Positions 1-8,258 of a stretch of DNA of 21,545 nucleotides are shown here, one piece after another (position 1 is the stretch's first letter; every line of letters begins with the position of its first letter). Origin of the DNA: a virus. Both the position numbers and the translations under genes were made by a program. Below the pieces are notes generated by a model. The model ran no database searches, was not told where the DNA came from, and saw only the letters and a list, made by a program, of their open reading frames with translations. Location of the stretch: positions 1 through 21,545 of IMG/VR virus record IMGVR_UViG_3300036978_000507. One strand, given 5' to 3'.

Positions 1-951
1 CAGACAACAGCATTCCAGCAGATCGACTCAACTGTCATTGATGCTGCTGCGACCAGTACCACTTTCGTGACTGGACTCACATCGTCAGTCGACAATTTCT
101 ACAACGACTCGATGCTCGTGTTCACGGATGGGGCTTTGGCAGGACAGGTTCGGGCGATTTACGATTACATTGGTTCCACCAAGACGATCATCTTGGAAGA
201 GGCGTTGACATCAGCACCAGTAAACGGCGCAGCCTTTGCAATTGTGTCGTTGCACATACACCCTGTGAGTCAGATACAGAGTGGGCTGGCAACGGCTGCT
301 GCATTGGCTACGGAGTCGACGAAGATCACAGCGATTGAGACATTCGCCACACGGGTCACGACTGGTCTTGTCGCGGACGGTGCGGTGTACCAGTTCACTG
401 CCAACATGCTTGAGCTTGCTCCAAGTAGCGGTGGTGGTGCGGGCGATGCTTCTCAAGCCACGCTACTAGAAGTGAAAGCCAAGACAGACCTGATTGGTAC
501 GACATCAGGCATCAGTTCGTTACTGGCTGCATCTGTGCTTACTCCCGGAACCATCACTGAGTTCCCTGATACTCTCACGATTGGAGACTCCTACACGACT
601 GCCAACGGTCGTTCTATCCAGATTCCAATTGTAGACACAGATGGTAATCAGATCTCGTCTACAGGCTCCCTGAACTTCGCTGATGCCACAGCAACCTTTG
701 TCATCAAGCGTGCCAAGGAAACCGACAGCACACGGATCATCACGGGCACAGCAGCCTTCACCGACCCTGTAGGTACGGGAACGTCAGGTGCTCCTTACGC
801 AGTCGTACAGCTTACTTCCTCAGAAACTGCTAAGGGGCTTATCGGCTACAAGTACTCAGGCGTACTGACCTTTACTTGGCCTTACGTCGGAACAGGTACT
901 GACCCAGAAGTCATGTCGTTCGAGACAGACACCTTGCTTTTTGACAATTGA
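1..951 (+). CDS. Virion/tail-like protein with C-terminal Ig-like domain (5' end missing)
   Basis: The frame is open through the left edge (it reads QTTAFQQIDSTV from base 1), so the gene starts outside the window; the GTG at 67 is only an internal codon. Three zones can be seen. The first (about bases 50-250) is a compact beta-rich module with a GQVRAIYDY core, of the kind that recurs in phage fibre and tail proteins. The second (about 260-520) is an Ala/Thr-rich, probably helical linker including the ASQATLLEVKAKTDLIG pattern common in minor tail proteins. The third (about 560-948) is a beta-sandwich-like segment (GDSYTT...IQIPIVDTDGNQI...ATFVIKRAK) resembling the BppU/Ig-like domain of upper baseplate proteins. 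The stop TGA overlaps the TTG start of terL. The role in the virion is inferred from these patterns and not proven. It sits where a small terminase would often be found. Confidence 0.55.
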   Translation, partial: QTTAFQQIDSTVIDAAATSTTFVTGLTSSVDNFYNDSMLVFTDGALAGQVRAIYDYIGSTKTIILEEALTSAPVNGAAFAIVSLHIHPVSQIQSGLATAAALATESTKITAIETFATRVTTGLVADGAVYQFTANMLELAPSSGGGAGDASQATLLEVKAKTDLIGTTSGISSLLAASVLTPGTITEFPDTLTIGDSYTTANGRSIQIPIVDTDGNQISSTGSLNFADATATFVIKRAKETDSTRIITGTAAFTDPVGTGTSGAPYAVVQLTSSETAKGLIGYKYSGVLTFTWPYVGTGTDPEVMSFETDTLLFDN

Positions 952-2861
952 AGCAACTCCACCCCATGGACTTAGAACTCGAAATCGAACCTGCCTCCAG
1001 TTACATTCGCGGTCTTTCTACGCTTCGCATTCCAGACCCAATCTACGAACATGACAAGATGATTGGTTGGAAATGGATCGAAGTAAAGATCGTAGATTTC
1101 CTAAAAGGCATCCCCGGATACGACCCATTCGTTACTGCCAAAGATTACTACTTTGACTGTGCCGAGTGGGATCGTATCATCTCGTTTATCATCAACGAGT
1201 GTTGCTTCCCAGAAGGTGAGTTGACAGGACTGCCGTACATCCCTGAGAGATGGCAGTCAGTTATCTACGCCAATCTGTTTTGCTGGAAGCATGAAGTAAC
1301 GCATCTTCGCAGGTACCGTGAGTGCTTCATATACGTCCCACGAAAGAACAGTAAAACGTCGTCATTCGGTGCCATCATCTCGTTGCTCATGTTCTTCGTA
1401 GACAAGGAAAAACGAGCACAGTCTTATTGCTGTGCCGCTGACGTAGAACAAGCGTCTAACAACTTCCGCCACTGTCAGTACATGATCGAGAACAATCCCA
1501 AGCTGATCTCCAGACTGCGAGAGAAGCGTGTCTTCAGATCTACCCGTTCATTCGAGCATACCGATGGTGCCATCTATAAAGTCTTGTCCAGTATTGCAGA
1601 CACCAAGCACGGACTGTCCCCCAACTTCGTCTACGTCGATGAAGTACATGCTCACCCGAACAGTGAGCTTATCGACGTTATGCTTACTGGAACTGCTGCC
1701 AGAACTCAACCTCTTGTACTATACACGACGACTGCTGATTATGACCGGCCTTCTGTGTGCAATAGTCTGTATGATAAAGCCAAGGCTATAGCTTCTGATA
1801 AGCAGTGGGAGCCAACATTCCTGCCAGTGATCTACGAAGCTCAGATCAATGACGACTTCAGATCAGAGAAGGTATGGCAGAAAGCCAACCCTAACTATGG
1901 TAAGTCCATTCGTAAAGACTACTTCGAACGACTGGTACGCAACGCTCAGGACAACCCTGTAGAACTTAACCGATTCCTTCGCCTCCACCTTAACGTACGC
2001 ACTAAGACAGAGACAGCGTGGATTCCATCCCATATCTGGTCTTACGGTAACGCAGATCCAGAACTCCCACTACTCTCAATCGTAGCTATCAAGCAATGGA
2101 TGTCCGAGCATCCAACATGGCATAACATCTGTCTCAACCAGAAATTCTTAACGGCTACTTCGGTTGACGTGTACATTGGTCGTTACCAGCTATACTGGTC
2201 ATGGTTCATCAAACAGATCGACTTCCTTAAAGACGAAGAGTGCTACGCTGGATTCGACAATGCTTCAGTGAAGGACATCGCATCATTCAACATGTGGTTC
2301 CCTCGCTACGGTGTTATGCTCCATTGGGGCTGGTGTCCGGCAGCGTCTATCTATCAACGCTCACAGGAACAGAATCTGCCATATAGCCAATGGTGGGAAG
2401 CTGGAGTTATCAATGCAACATCCCCTCTGGATACCGTGGACGAGAACGCAATCCTTACTGCACTAATCGGAGATGACGGCAACAAGGGCATACTGGCACA
2501 CTTCACAGGCTGTAGGGAAGTATGCTTTGACAGATGGGGTTCCCACCACGTCTACACGTCCCTCAAGCAGTACGGCTACCCTGCCCGTGCCTATCCTCAA
2601 TCATTCCTCGGAATGAACGAACCATGCCGTCGTATGGAAGCTCTGGTCATGGATCACCAGTTCTTTCACGGTGGGCATCCTGTACTGGACTGGATGATCG
2701 GAAATGTAGTTATTATGCAAAGTAGGGATGGACAAATACGCCCTGACCGATCAAAATCCACTAATAAAATAGACGGTATTGTAGCTGGTCTGATGGCCAT
2801 GGGGTCGTCATTCTACCCTGAAGTAGAAACCATATCCGACATTCGCGGTCTGAAGAAGTAA
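948..2861 (+). CDS. terL: Terminase large subunit (packaging ATPase/nuclease)
   Basis: This is the DNA-packaging motor, which pumps DNA into the prohead through the portal and cuts it. The ATPase part has a Walker A-like loop PRKNSKTS (residues 131-138), a Walker B FVYVDE (227-232) and a TTTADYD coupling motif (260-266). The RNase H-like nuclease part has candidate metal-binding Asp residues at GFDNAS (D437), CFDRWGSH (D528) and KIDG (D609). This order fits the HK97/terminase_1 type. About 65 residues (roughly 365-430, Trp-rich) lie between the two halves, more than the short linker I expect. The start is uncertain: TTG 948 overlaps the previous stop, ATG 966 is in frame six codons later, and neither has a strong ribosome binding site. 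The portal gene follows after 9 bases. Confidence 0.93.
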   Translation: MKQLHPMDLELEIEPASSYIRGLSTLRIPDPIYEHDKMIGWKWIEVKIVDFLKGIPGYDPFVTAKDYYFDCAEWDRIISFIINECCFPEGELTGLPYIPERWQSVIYANLFCWKHEVTHLRRYRECFIYVPRKNSKTSSFGAIISLLMFFVDKEKRAQSYCCAADVEQASNNFRHCQYMIENNPKLISRLREKRVFRSTRSFEHTDGAIYKVLSSIADTKHGLSPNFVYVDEVHAHPNSELIDVMLTGTAARTQPLVLYTTTADYDRPSVCNSLYDKAKAIASDKQWEPTFLPVIYEAQINDDFRSEKVWQKANPNYGKSIRKDYFERLVRNAQDNPVELNRFLRLHLNVRTKTETAWIPSHIWSYGNADPELPLLSIVAIKQWMSEHPTWHNICLNQKFLTATSVDVYIGRYQLYWSWFIKQIDFLKDEECYAGFDNASVKDIASFNMWFPRYGVMLHWGWCPAASIYQRSQEQNLPYSQWWEAGVINATSPLDTVDENAILTALIGDDGNKGILAHFTGCREVCFDRWGSHHVYTSLKQYGYPARAYPQSFLGMNEPCRRMEALVMDHQFFHGGHPVLDWMIGNVVIMQSRDGQIRPDRSKSTNKIDGIVAGLMAMGSSFYPEVETISDIRGLKK

Positions 2862-2870
2862 GGACTACTC

Positions 2871-4709
2871 ATGTTTAACTGGCTCAGCCGCAAGAAGAAT
2901 AACACCGTCTCACGTTCAGCAGTATCCAACCTGCTGGACATTGTTGCAGGAGCCGTATCAAATGCCGGAACAATGACGTGGAAAGACCTGTTCGGGACAC
3001 TCAACCACGAGCAGTCTTACACCAGTGACACGTCCAACGCTCTGAAGCTGTCAGCAGTTAAATGTGGTCTGGACATCTACACTGGCATGATCGGTTCCAT
3101 CCCACGTCGAATGTACGCACTGGAGTCCGGTACTCAGGCCAAGACTCGTGTCGTCGCCACAACAGACCACCCAGCATCCCGTATCTTCTCCCATTACTTC
3201 CATCCAGAACTATCTTCGGACGAAGGTCTGTTGACCATTGTCTACGACATCCTGATGGATGGTAACGCATACTTCATCCGAGAGAACGATACTCAAGGTC
3301 GAACCAGCCGACTGTACTATGTTCATCCTTCCAGAATCTCTCGTGGGAACATCTTCCGTGCTACTGGTGAAGAGACTCTGACCATCGGGCGTAAGGCTTC
3401 CAAGGGAGAACTACTCTACCGCATCGACTCTGGCCTATCGTACCGAGACATCAAAGACCAACCATTGTTACTCTCACGAGACATGATGGTCCACTTCAAG
3501 GGTAAGGTCCTCGACAACGAATACCACCGTGCCCATGGCTTTGTAGCCAACTCTGTCAAGGCACTGGACCTCTACCGTGCTTCTGAAGAGTTCGGCTGGA
3601 AGTTCTACTCCAAGGGCATCGCTACCCAGATGTTCCTGACCACAGAAAACCGACTGGCACCTGAAGTACTCAAGCGTATTGAAGCCAACTTCACAGACGA
3701 CCCCAACGCTCCACTGGAAGACATCTTCCGCACCCGCGTACTGGAACAGGGACTCAAGCCAGTCCACATGGGTATCCCGTTCCAGCATCTCCAGTTTATC
3801 GAGACTCGTGCATTCAGCGTAGAAGATGTAGCTCGTGGATTGAACGTCCCTCCTGCCCTGCTGCACAGTTACATGGGCACCCAAGCTGGCAACGCTGATC
3901 TATCCCAAGCTGTTGCTCTGTTCGTCCAGACAGGCATTGGTCCGTTACTCACACGCATCGCCAGTCAGTTCCGCACAGAGCTACTACCATTGCCTTCTCA
4001 GATGCTGTACGGCTTTGAGTTCGAACTGCTCTACCTCTACCGCAACGTCATTGACAAGTTCTCTTCTGCTCTCAGAAACTTATTCGAGATTGGATTCATT
4101 GACCGTACCTACGGTGCTGGTCTGCTGGGTATGCACATCGACCCCAATGACGAGTCCAGTTCACTACGCTACGTGCCTGTCAACCTGATGACTGTCCAGC
4201 ACTCTCTGCATCTTGAAGAGGGTGCTCGACTGGCTAACGAGTCACTGGAAGTCCAGACTGAAGGTGCTGAGAAAGCCAATGAGGGTATGGTGTCTGCTGA
4301 CGAGCACGCAGCAGTACAGGAGAAAGCAGCCACTGCTGCAGCACCCTCCGGTGGCAAGATGGACAAGTCCCCATCACAGGACAACATCGACAAGCGTCTT
4401 CGTAATGCTGAAGAGAAAGTCAAGGCAGCATTCCTGAACGTAGTCAACGGACTGAAGCAGTACGAGACTCGTGTACTGGACCAGAAGAAGCAGTCACGTC
4501 CTGACGACTTCGATGCTGCCAAGACTGAGTTCTACGCACCCGATGGCAAGTTCGCTAATATGCTCAACGAGCAACTTGAGTCTTGGGAAGGTCTGGTTGG
4601 TGCAGCCAATACAGCATGGGATACGCCACGCACACTAGCCAAGGTTTGGATCACTAATCAGTCACTACCAGAAGGATCAGAAAATGAAATCACTTGTACT
4701 GAATCGTAA
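2871..4709 (+). CDS. Portal protein (HK97-type), with long C-terminal extension
   Basis: The portal is the dodecameric channel at one capsid vertex and the docking site of the terminase. The core (about residues 40-430) has family features: an N-terminal WKDLFG segment, KCGLDIYTGMIGSIPRRMY, an ILMDGNAYFIRE strand followed by LYYVHPSRI, and the late FIETRAFSVEDVARGLNVPP segment, which corresponds to the conserved region preceding LLG/LLHSYMG in this family. At 612 residues it is longer than usual portals. The last 170 or so residues are Ala/Glu/Lys-rich and charged, likely helical (KRLRNAEEKVKAAF), and could be an internal or barrel-like extension. The ATG at 2871 is well supported by TAAGGA at 2859-2864, which overlaps the terL stop. 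The end overlaps the protease gene by 26 bases, suggesting translational coupling. Confidence 0.92.
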   Translation: MFNWLSRKKNNTVSRSAVSNLLDIVAGAVSNAGTMTWKDLFGTLNHEQSYTSDTSNALKLSAVKCGLDIYTGMIGSIPRRMYALESGTQAKTRVVATTDHPASRIFSHYFHPELSSDEGLLTIVYDILMDGNAYFIRENDTQGRTSRLYYVHPSRISRGNIFRATGEETLTIGRKASKGELLYRIDSGLSYRDIKDQPLLLSRDMMVHFKGKVLDNEYHRAHGFVANSVKALDLYRASEEFGWKFYSKGIATQMFLTTENRLAPEVLKRIEANFTDDPNAPLEDIFRTRVLEQGLKPVHMGIPFQHLQFIETRAFSVEDVARGLNVPPALLHSYMGTQAGNADLSQAVALFVQTGIGPLLTRIASQFRTELLPLPSQMLYGFEFELLYLYRNVIDKFSSALRNLFEIGFIDRTYGAGLLGMHIDPNDESSSLRYVPVNLMTVQHSLHLEEGARLANESLEVQTEGAEKANEGMVSADEHAAVQEKAATAAAPSGGKMDKSPSQDNIDKRLRNAEEKVKAAFLNVVNGLKQYETRVLDQKKQSRPDDFDAAKTEFYAPDGKFANMLNEQLESWEGLVGAANTAWDTPRTLAKVWITNQSLPEGSENEITCTES

Positions 4710-5421
4710 GCAGTTGCCTTCTGGCGAAACACTTGAATGCAAGGTGACGTTCAATCAGGCAGACGAACTGCTGATCTACGACATCATCATGCCTCAGAAG
4801 ACGTACGATGGTCAGACCTACGACTTCGCTACGCCATCCGACGTAACAGACTTCCTGAAGGATGCACCCCGAGACTTCAACGTACGCATCAACTCTTCAG
4901 GTGGTGAAGTCGGTGCTGCTCTGGCGATGTACAATCGTCTGCTGGAACATCCCGGCAAGGTTACAACCATCGTTGATGGGTACGCCTTCAGTTCTGCTGG
5001 CTGGCTGGCCATGGCTGGCTCTGACCGACAGATCTGCAATGGTGGGCTGTTCATGATGCACAACCCTTACCTGTACGCCAAGATCGACTCTCTGAACGAG
5101 ATCAAGAACGTGCAGAACCGCTGGGAGTCCCACCGCAACAGCATCGTAGATATCTTCACTACCAGAACTTCTATGAAGGCTGAGGAAGTGCAGAACCTAA
5201 TGGAAGTGGAGACCTACATGTCCGCTTCAGAAGCTGTCGCGAAAGGACTGTTCAACTCAGTCCGAAACTCTAAGCCTGACACTGCCATCCTCAACTGCCT
5301 GCACATTCCAGACGCAGTAAAGAACAAGGCTGATGTGATCATCGCTCAGAACCCACCTATCGACATGTCAGCCCTAAAACTACGTGCTTTGAATCTTCGT
5401 AAGAATTTTCTAAATAAGTAG
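4684..5421 (+). CDS. Prohead maturation protease, ClpP-like (S14 fold)
   Basis: This protease probably trims the capsid proteins, notably the N-terminal delta domain of the major capsid protein, during head maturation. It shows the ClpP fold order: an oxyanion-type segment INSSGGEVGAALAMYN (residues 69-84), the nucleophile Ser in GYAFSSAGWLAMAG (probably S103), the catalytic His in FMMHNP (H126), and the C-terminal helix start MSASEAVAKGLF (179-190). The third catalytic residue cannot be assigned; the usual Asp position reads MEVETYMS. An AAGGA at 4672-4676 lies 7 bases before the ATG. The gene order portal, protease, capsid is the classic HK97-like head block. Confidence 0.9.
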   Translation: MKSLVLNRKQLPSGETLECKVTFNQADELLIYDIIMPQKTYDGQTYDFATPSDVTDFLKDAPRDFNVRINSSGGEVGAALAMYNRLLEHPGKVTTIVDGYAFSSAGWLAMAGSDRQICNGGLFMMHNPYLYAKIDSLNEIKNVQNRWESHRNSIVDIFTTRTSMKAEEVQNLMEVETYMSASEAVAKGLFNSVRNSKPDTAILNCLHIPDAVKNKADVIIAQNPPIDMSALKLRALNLRKNFLNK

Positions 5422-5517
5422 TTGACGTTTACTCCCATATCGAATACTCTACACACAGTCACGGCTATGCCCACAGCAACGCATACAAGCAGCAGCCAGA
5501 TGCCACATAACAACTTT

Positions 5518-5522
5518 GGAGG
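5518..5522 (+). promoter_or_regulatory. Strong Shine-Dalgarno fixing the capsid gene start
   Basis: GGAGG is followed by 7 bases and ATG 5530. It is the best ribosome binding site in this part of the window and decides the capsid start against an in-frame TTG at 5422 and ATGs at 5467 and 5500, none of which has a good site. High-level translation is expected for the most abundant virion protein. Confidence 0.8.
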
Positions 5523-5529
5523 TTATACC

Positions 5530-6981
5530 ATGGCTTCTGCCATTGCTACTCGCGTACTCGTCTTCAACGATACGCCACTCAAGAACGACGATGTCACCAA
5601 GATGACCGTCAACCAGCTTCAGGACGAACGCACTCGCCTGATTACTGTCACAGAAGTCTTCGACGCCAAGGCTGACAAGATCAGTCCTGAAGACACGCAG
5701 TCTTACTCAGAAGCACTGGACCGCATTGAAGCCGTTCAGAACGCTCTGAGCAAGACCAACGTCGGTCTGGGCGAACGTAAGGCTGCGTTGCTTGCTACGT
5801 CTCGTATTGCCAATGCTACGAGCGGACTGACCTTCGACTTCTCCAAGGGCGTATCTACCCGCCCAGCATGGGAAGACGACAAAGAGAAGTTTGGTTTCCG
5901 TAATCAGCAGGAATACCTCGGTGCGGTCATCAATGCTTACAAGCATCGAAGTCCTGACGCTGTGGACCCACGCCTCAAAGCCGCTGTGATGGACGCCGTT
6001 GGCTCTGACGAGTTCAGCAAAGCTAACTGGGAAGCTGCTGGTATCACGGTACCTCGTGGCTTCATCAACACGGTTATGCAGCTTGAACCAGAAGCTGACC
6101 AGTTGACCAGCAAGATGACTCGTATCCCGATGACGGCACCTGTTGTCGACATTCCTTGCCGAGTAGACAAAGACCACCGTACCTCGGTAACTGGTGGATT
6201 CAATGTTTACCGTGGTAAGGAAACTTCCTCACCAACTCTCAGCAAAAACGCTATGGAGATGATCTCTCTGAAGGCACATGAACTGAATGGTGCAGCCGCT
6301 GCTACCAACCAGTTGATGGCCGACAGTCCTCTCTCTATCGCTGCTCTGATTGATCAGGGTCTGCGTCAGGAAGCTCGCTCTTACCGAATCAACGAACTGT
6401 TGAACGGTAACGGTATTGGTCGCCCACTGGGTATGTTGAACTCTGCTAACGACGCTCTGTTGACTGTTCTCCGCGAAGCCGGTCAGTCTACAGCAGTCAT
6501 CGTTAACGGCACCAACATCCTGAAGATGCGTCAGCGTGTATGGGGTTACGAGAATGCAGTATGGCTGTGCTCTCTGGACCTGTTCCCAACGATTGCTACG
6601 CTGCACATCGAGTCGCCTAACAACGCTGGTCTGGTCAAGCTGTTCTATCCTGCTGACTCTGCCAACCCAGACATGTTGCTTGGTCGTCCAATCGTTTGGA
6701 CAGAGTACATGAATGGTATCACCAGTGGTCAGGACGGTTCAGTCATCAGTGAGTGGAATTCTAACTTCCTCGCCTGCGTCAACCCAACCCAGATGCTGTA
6801 CGGTGAACGCGGTACTGGCACTCTGACTCGCAGCATCCATGTGCGATTCCTTGAACGCGAAGAAGTGTTCCTGTTCACGAGCTTCGACGATGCTCGCCCA
6901 TGGTGGAAGTCAGTTCTGACTCCTGCCAAGGCTGGTCTGACTCTGTCTCCATTTGTTGTCCTGTCTGCGACGACTGCATAA
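5530..6981 (+). CDS. Major capsid protein, HK97 fold
   Basis: This is the shell subunit of the head. From the ATG at 5530 it is 483 residues. The first 95 or so residues are charged and helical (QLQDERTRLITVTEVFDAK, SEALDRIEAVQNAL), matching the delta/scaffold domain that a prohead protease removes. After about residue 150 come features of the HK97 capsid fold: GITVPRGFINTV (171-182), MTRIPMTAPVVDIPCR, and the GNGIGRPLGMLN signature (about 293-304). The C-terminal half has LGRPIVWTEYM and the closing strand EVFLFTSFDDARPWWKS. The start was chosen for its GGAGG site; the frame stays open another 36 codons upstream, to TTG 5422, but that extension is Thr/His-rich and lacks a ribosome site. A terminator-like hairpin follows. 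Confidence 0.92.
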   Translation: MASAIATRVLVFNDTPLKNDDVTKMTVNQLQDERTRLITVTEVFDAKADKISPEDTQSYSEALDRIEAVQNALSKTNVGLGERKAALLATSRIANATSGLTFDFSKGVSTRPAWEDDKEKFGFRNQQEYLGAVINAYKHRSPDAVDPRLKAAVMDAVGSDEFSKANWEAAGITVPRGFINTVMQLEPEADQLTSKMTRIPMTAPVVDIPCRVDKDHRTSVTGGFNVYRGKETSSPTLSKNAMEMISLKAHELNGAAAATNQLMADSPLSIAALIDQGLRQEARSYRINELLNGNGIGRPLGMLNSANDALLTVLREAGQSTAVIVNGTNILKMRQRVWGYENAVWLCSLDLFPTIATLHIESPNNAGLVKLFYPADSANPDMLLGRPIVWTEYMNGITSGQDGSVISEWNSNFLACVNPTQMLYGERGTGTLTRSIHVRFLEREEVFLFTSFDDARPWWKSVLTPAKAGLTLSPFVVLSATTA

Positions 6982-6994
6982 GTCATGCAGGTTT

Positions 6995-7040
6995 GAGGGG
7001 CATGTAGTAAGGTTCACCTGAACCATGCCCCTCTTCCTTA
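6995..7040 (+). terminator. Terminator-like hairpin after the capsid gene
   Basis: GAGGGGCATG (6995-7004) is exactly complementary to CATGCCCCTC (7024-7033), a 10-bp GC-rich stem. A second inner stem, GTTC/GAAC (7012-7015 with 7020-7023), closes a 4-base loop. TTCCTT follows, so the U-tract is weak and termination may be partial. Its position just after the capsid gene would raise capsid mRNA over downstream genes. Confidence 0.6.
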
Positions 7041-7076
7041 CGATTTTCGATTCTTCTCCTGTACAGGATAAACATA

Positions 7077-7514
7077 ATGGCTACTCAGAAGTTTACTCAC
7101 TTGTCCAGCAAGTCTTTCATTAAGGCTCTGGGCACACTCACTATGAACGGATCAGTTGGTAACGCACACGTTATCGCCTACCCGTTTGACAAAGCAATGT
7201 TGGTCATCAACAACGCTGACCTGACTGGTGCTCTTACTGTCACCGTATCTGGTTCCACAGTACTGGCCGGTACGTCAGGCTTCACAACCATCAAGACGTG
7301 CGTCTTCAGTGCGGCTCTGGCCAACATGGAGATGTCTGTCGAAGTGGACAGTGAAGAAGTCAGCTACGCTCAGGACGCTGCTGGTGTGGTCTTCCTGTCA
7401 ACGGTCTTCCGTCTGACTGGTACCAACACCGACACGCTGGCTGCTGCAGTACAGGTTGTCGGATTCCGTCAGTATGACGATCTGACTCCGACTGGAACAG
7501 GCGTTACAGCTTAG
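7077..7514 (+). CDS. Small beta-rich virion protein, candidate capsid decoration protein
   Basis: I do not recognise the family. The 145-residue product is rich in Thr, Val, Ala and Gly with alternating hydrophobic residues (ALTVTVSGSTVLAG, AAAVQVVGF), typical of a compact beta structure. It has no signal peptide or transmembrane segment and almost no catalytic-type residues. It sits alone between the major capsid gene and the neck connector, where decoration (cement) proteins often lie, and terminator-like hairpins stand on both sides, which fits an abundant product. The ribosome site is modest (AGGA at 7065-7068). The decoration role rests on position and composition only; a minor head protein is the alternative. 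Confidence 0.55.
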   Translation: MATQKFTHLSSKSFIKALGTLTMNGSVGNAHVIAYPFDKAMLVINNADLTGALTVTVSGSTVLAGTSGFTTIKTCVFSAALANMEMSVEVDSEEVSYAQDAAGVVFLSTVFRLTGTNTDTLAAAVQVVGFRQYDDLTPTGTGVTA

Positions 7515-7520
7515 TGATCA

Positions 7521-7534
7521 CCACTTTCGAGTGG
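7521..7534 (+). other. Short hairpin with TTCG tetraloop
   Basis: CCACT and AGTGG form a 5-bp stem around a TTCG loop, a very stable tetraloop type, 7 bases after the stop of the preceding gene. It lies just before the longer hairpin at 7541-7574. It may protect the 3' end of the upstream mRNA or help terminate it. Confidence 0.4.
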
Positions 7535-7540
7535 AAACAG

Positions 7541-7580
7541 CCGCAGTACAGTTTCGGGGGTGGCTGTACTGCGGTTTGTC
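7541..7580 (+). terminator. Terminator-like 11-bp hairpin before the connector gene
   Basis: CCGCAGTACAG (7541-7551) pairs perfectly with CTGTACTGCGG (7564-7574) around a 12-base loop, followed by TTTGTC. The T-run is short, so termination may be partial. It ends 21 bases before the ATG at 7596 and covers the alternative GTG start at 7560, which argues against that start. Confidence 0.5.
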
Positions 7581-7583
7581 ATT

Positions 7584-7588
7584 GGAGA
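7584..7588 (+). promoter_or_regulatory. Shine-Dalgarno deciding the connector start
   Basis: GGAGA followed by 7 bases and ATG 7596. The in-frame GTG at 7560 is inside the hairpin loop and has no such site, so ATG 7596 is preferred. Confidence 0.7.
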
Positions 7589-7595
7589 CCAATTC

Positions 7596-8258
7596 ATGCC
7601 GATGTACATTGACTACTCAACTGAAGCTGCTCTCAGCACCATCGTGACTGACGACTTCGTTAAGTCCGTCAAGCGTAACATTGGTTTCGATCCAGAAACT
7701 CCCACTGACCTGCTCCCTGTAGATCTGGAAGAACTCCTCCACGAGTGTCTCCATATCTGCGAGAAGGAACAGTGGAGGTTCCTGCTTACCAAAGACGTTA
7801 CTCTCACGCTTCCCTATGAAGCCTTCTGTAACGCCGATGGTCTGTTCTTCATGCCATTCGGTCGTGCAACCTCCATCACGACCTTCTCGTACATCAAGAA
7901 CGACCTGACCACTGGCACCATTGACTCCACGGACTACACACTCTACTCAGCAGAACCCTCCAAGATCTGGGCGTCTGACTGGGCTGAGTTGTTCGTGGAC
8001 ATCAATGACGAGCAGCCATACCCAGTTACTGTCACGTACACAACTGGCTACGCTTCCTACGCTGCCATCCCCAAGAGCACCATCCGTGCGTTGAAGATCC
8101 TAGCCTACCACCTGTTCGAGTATCGAGATGCCATCTCTGAAGGTTCTGTCTCAGAACTCCCACAGGGTTACTGTCATCTCAGAGACTTGGACCTGCTCAA
8201 TGATCACCGGGCTGTCAGGTACGTCGTAGACGACTGGACGAAAGTGAGCCGTGGATGA
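7596..8258 (+). CDS. Head-tail connector, gp6-like / phiE125 gp8-like
   Basis: This adaptor forms the ring under the portal in siphovirus necks. The 220-residue product has the pattern of the family: an N-terminal helical part (LLPVDLEELLHECLHICEKEQW) followed by a strand-rich middle (FMPFGRATSITTFSYIKND, DYTLYSAEPSKIW) and the typical VTVTYTTGYASYAAIPKST strand-turn. It then ends in a helix IRALKILAYHLFEYRDAI. The start at ATG 7596 is chosen for its GGAGA site. The stop overlaps the next ATG by ATGA, indicating translational coupling with the adaptor gene. Confidence 0.85.
   Translation: MPMYIDYSTEAALSTIVTDDFVKSVKRNIGFDPETPTDLLPVDLEELLHECLHICEKEQWRFLLTKDVTLTLPYEAFCNADGLFFMPFGRATSITTFSYIKNDLTTGTIDSTDYTLYSAEPSKIWASDWAELFVDINDEQPYPVTVTYTTGYASYAAIPKSTIRALKILAYHLFEYRDAISEGSVSELPQGYCHLRDLDLLNDHRAVRYVVDDWTKVSRG

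Noticed and set aside
5422-5529. An N-terminal extension of the capsid protein from TTG 5422, and a promoter reading TTGACG, 17 bases, TACTCT
   Set aside because: The GGAGG before ATG 5530 and the start of normal capsid sequence there make the extension unlikely. The -10 matches TATAAT in only three positions, so the promoter cannot be supported.
7058-7067. Palindrome CCTGTACAGG before the decoration-type gene
   Set aside because: It contains the ribosome site and a GTACAG also seen in the hairpin at 7541-7574, but a 10-base palindrome is too short and isolated to call an operator.
7560-7595. GTG 7560 as the start of the connector gene
   Set aside because: It lies in the loop of a stable hairpin without a ribosome site, while ATG 7596 has GGAGA at correct spacing.
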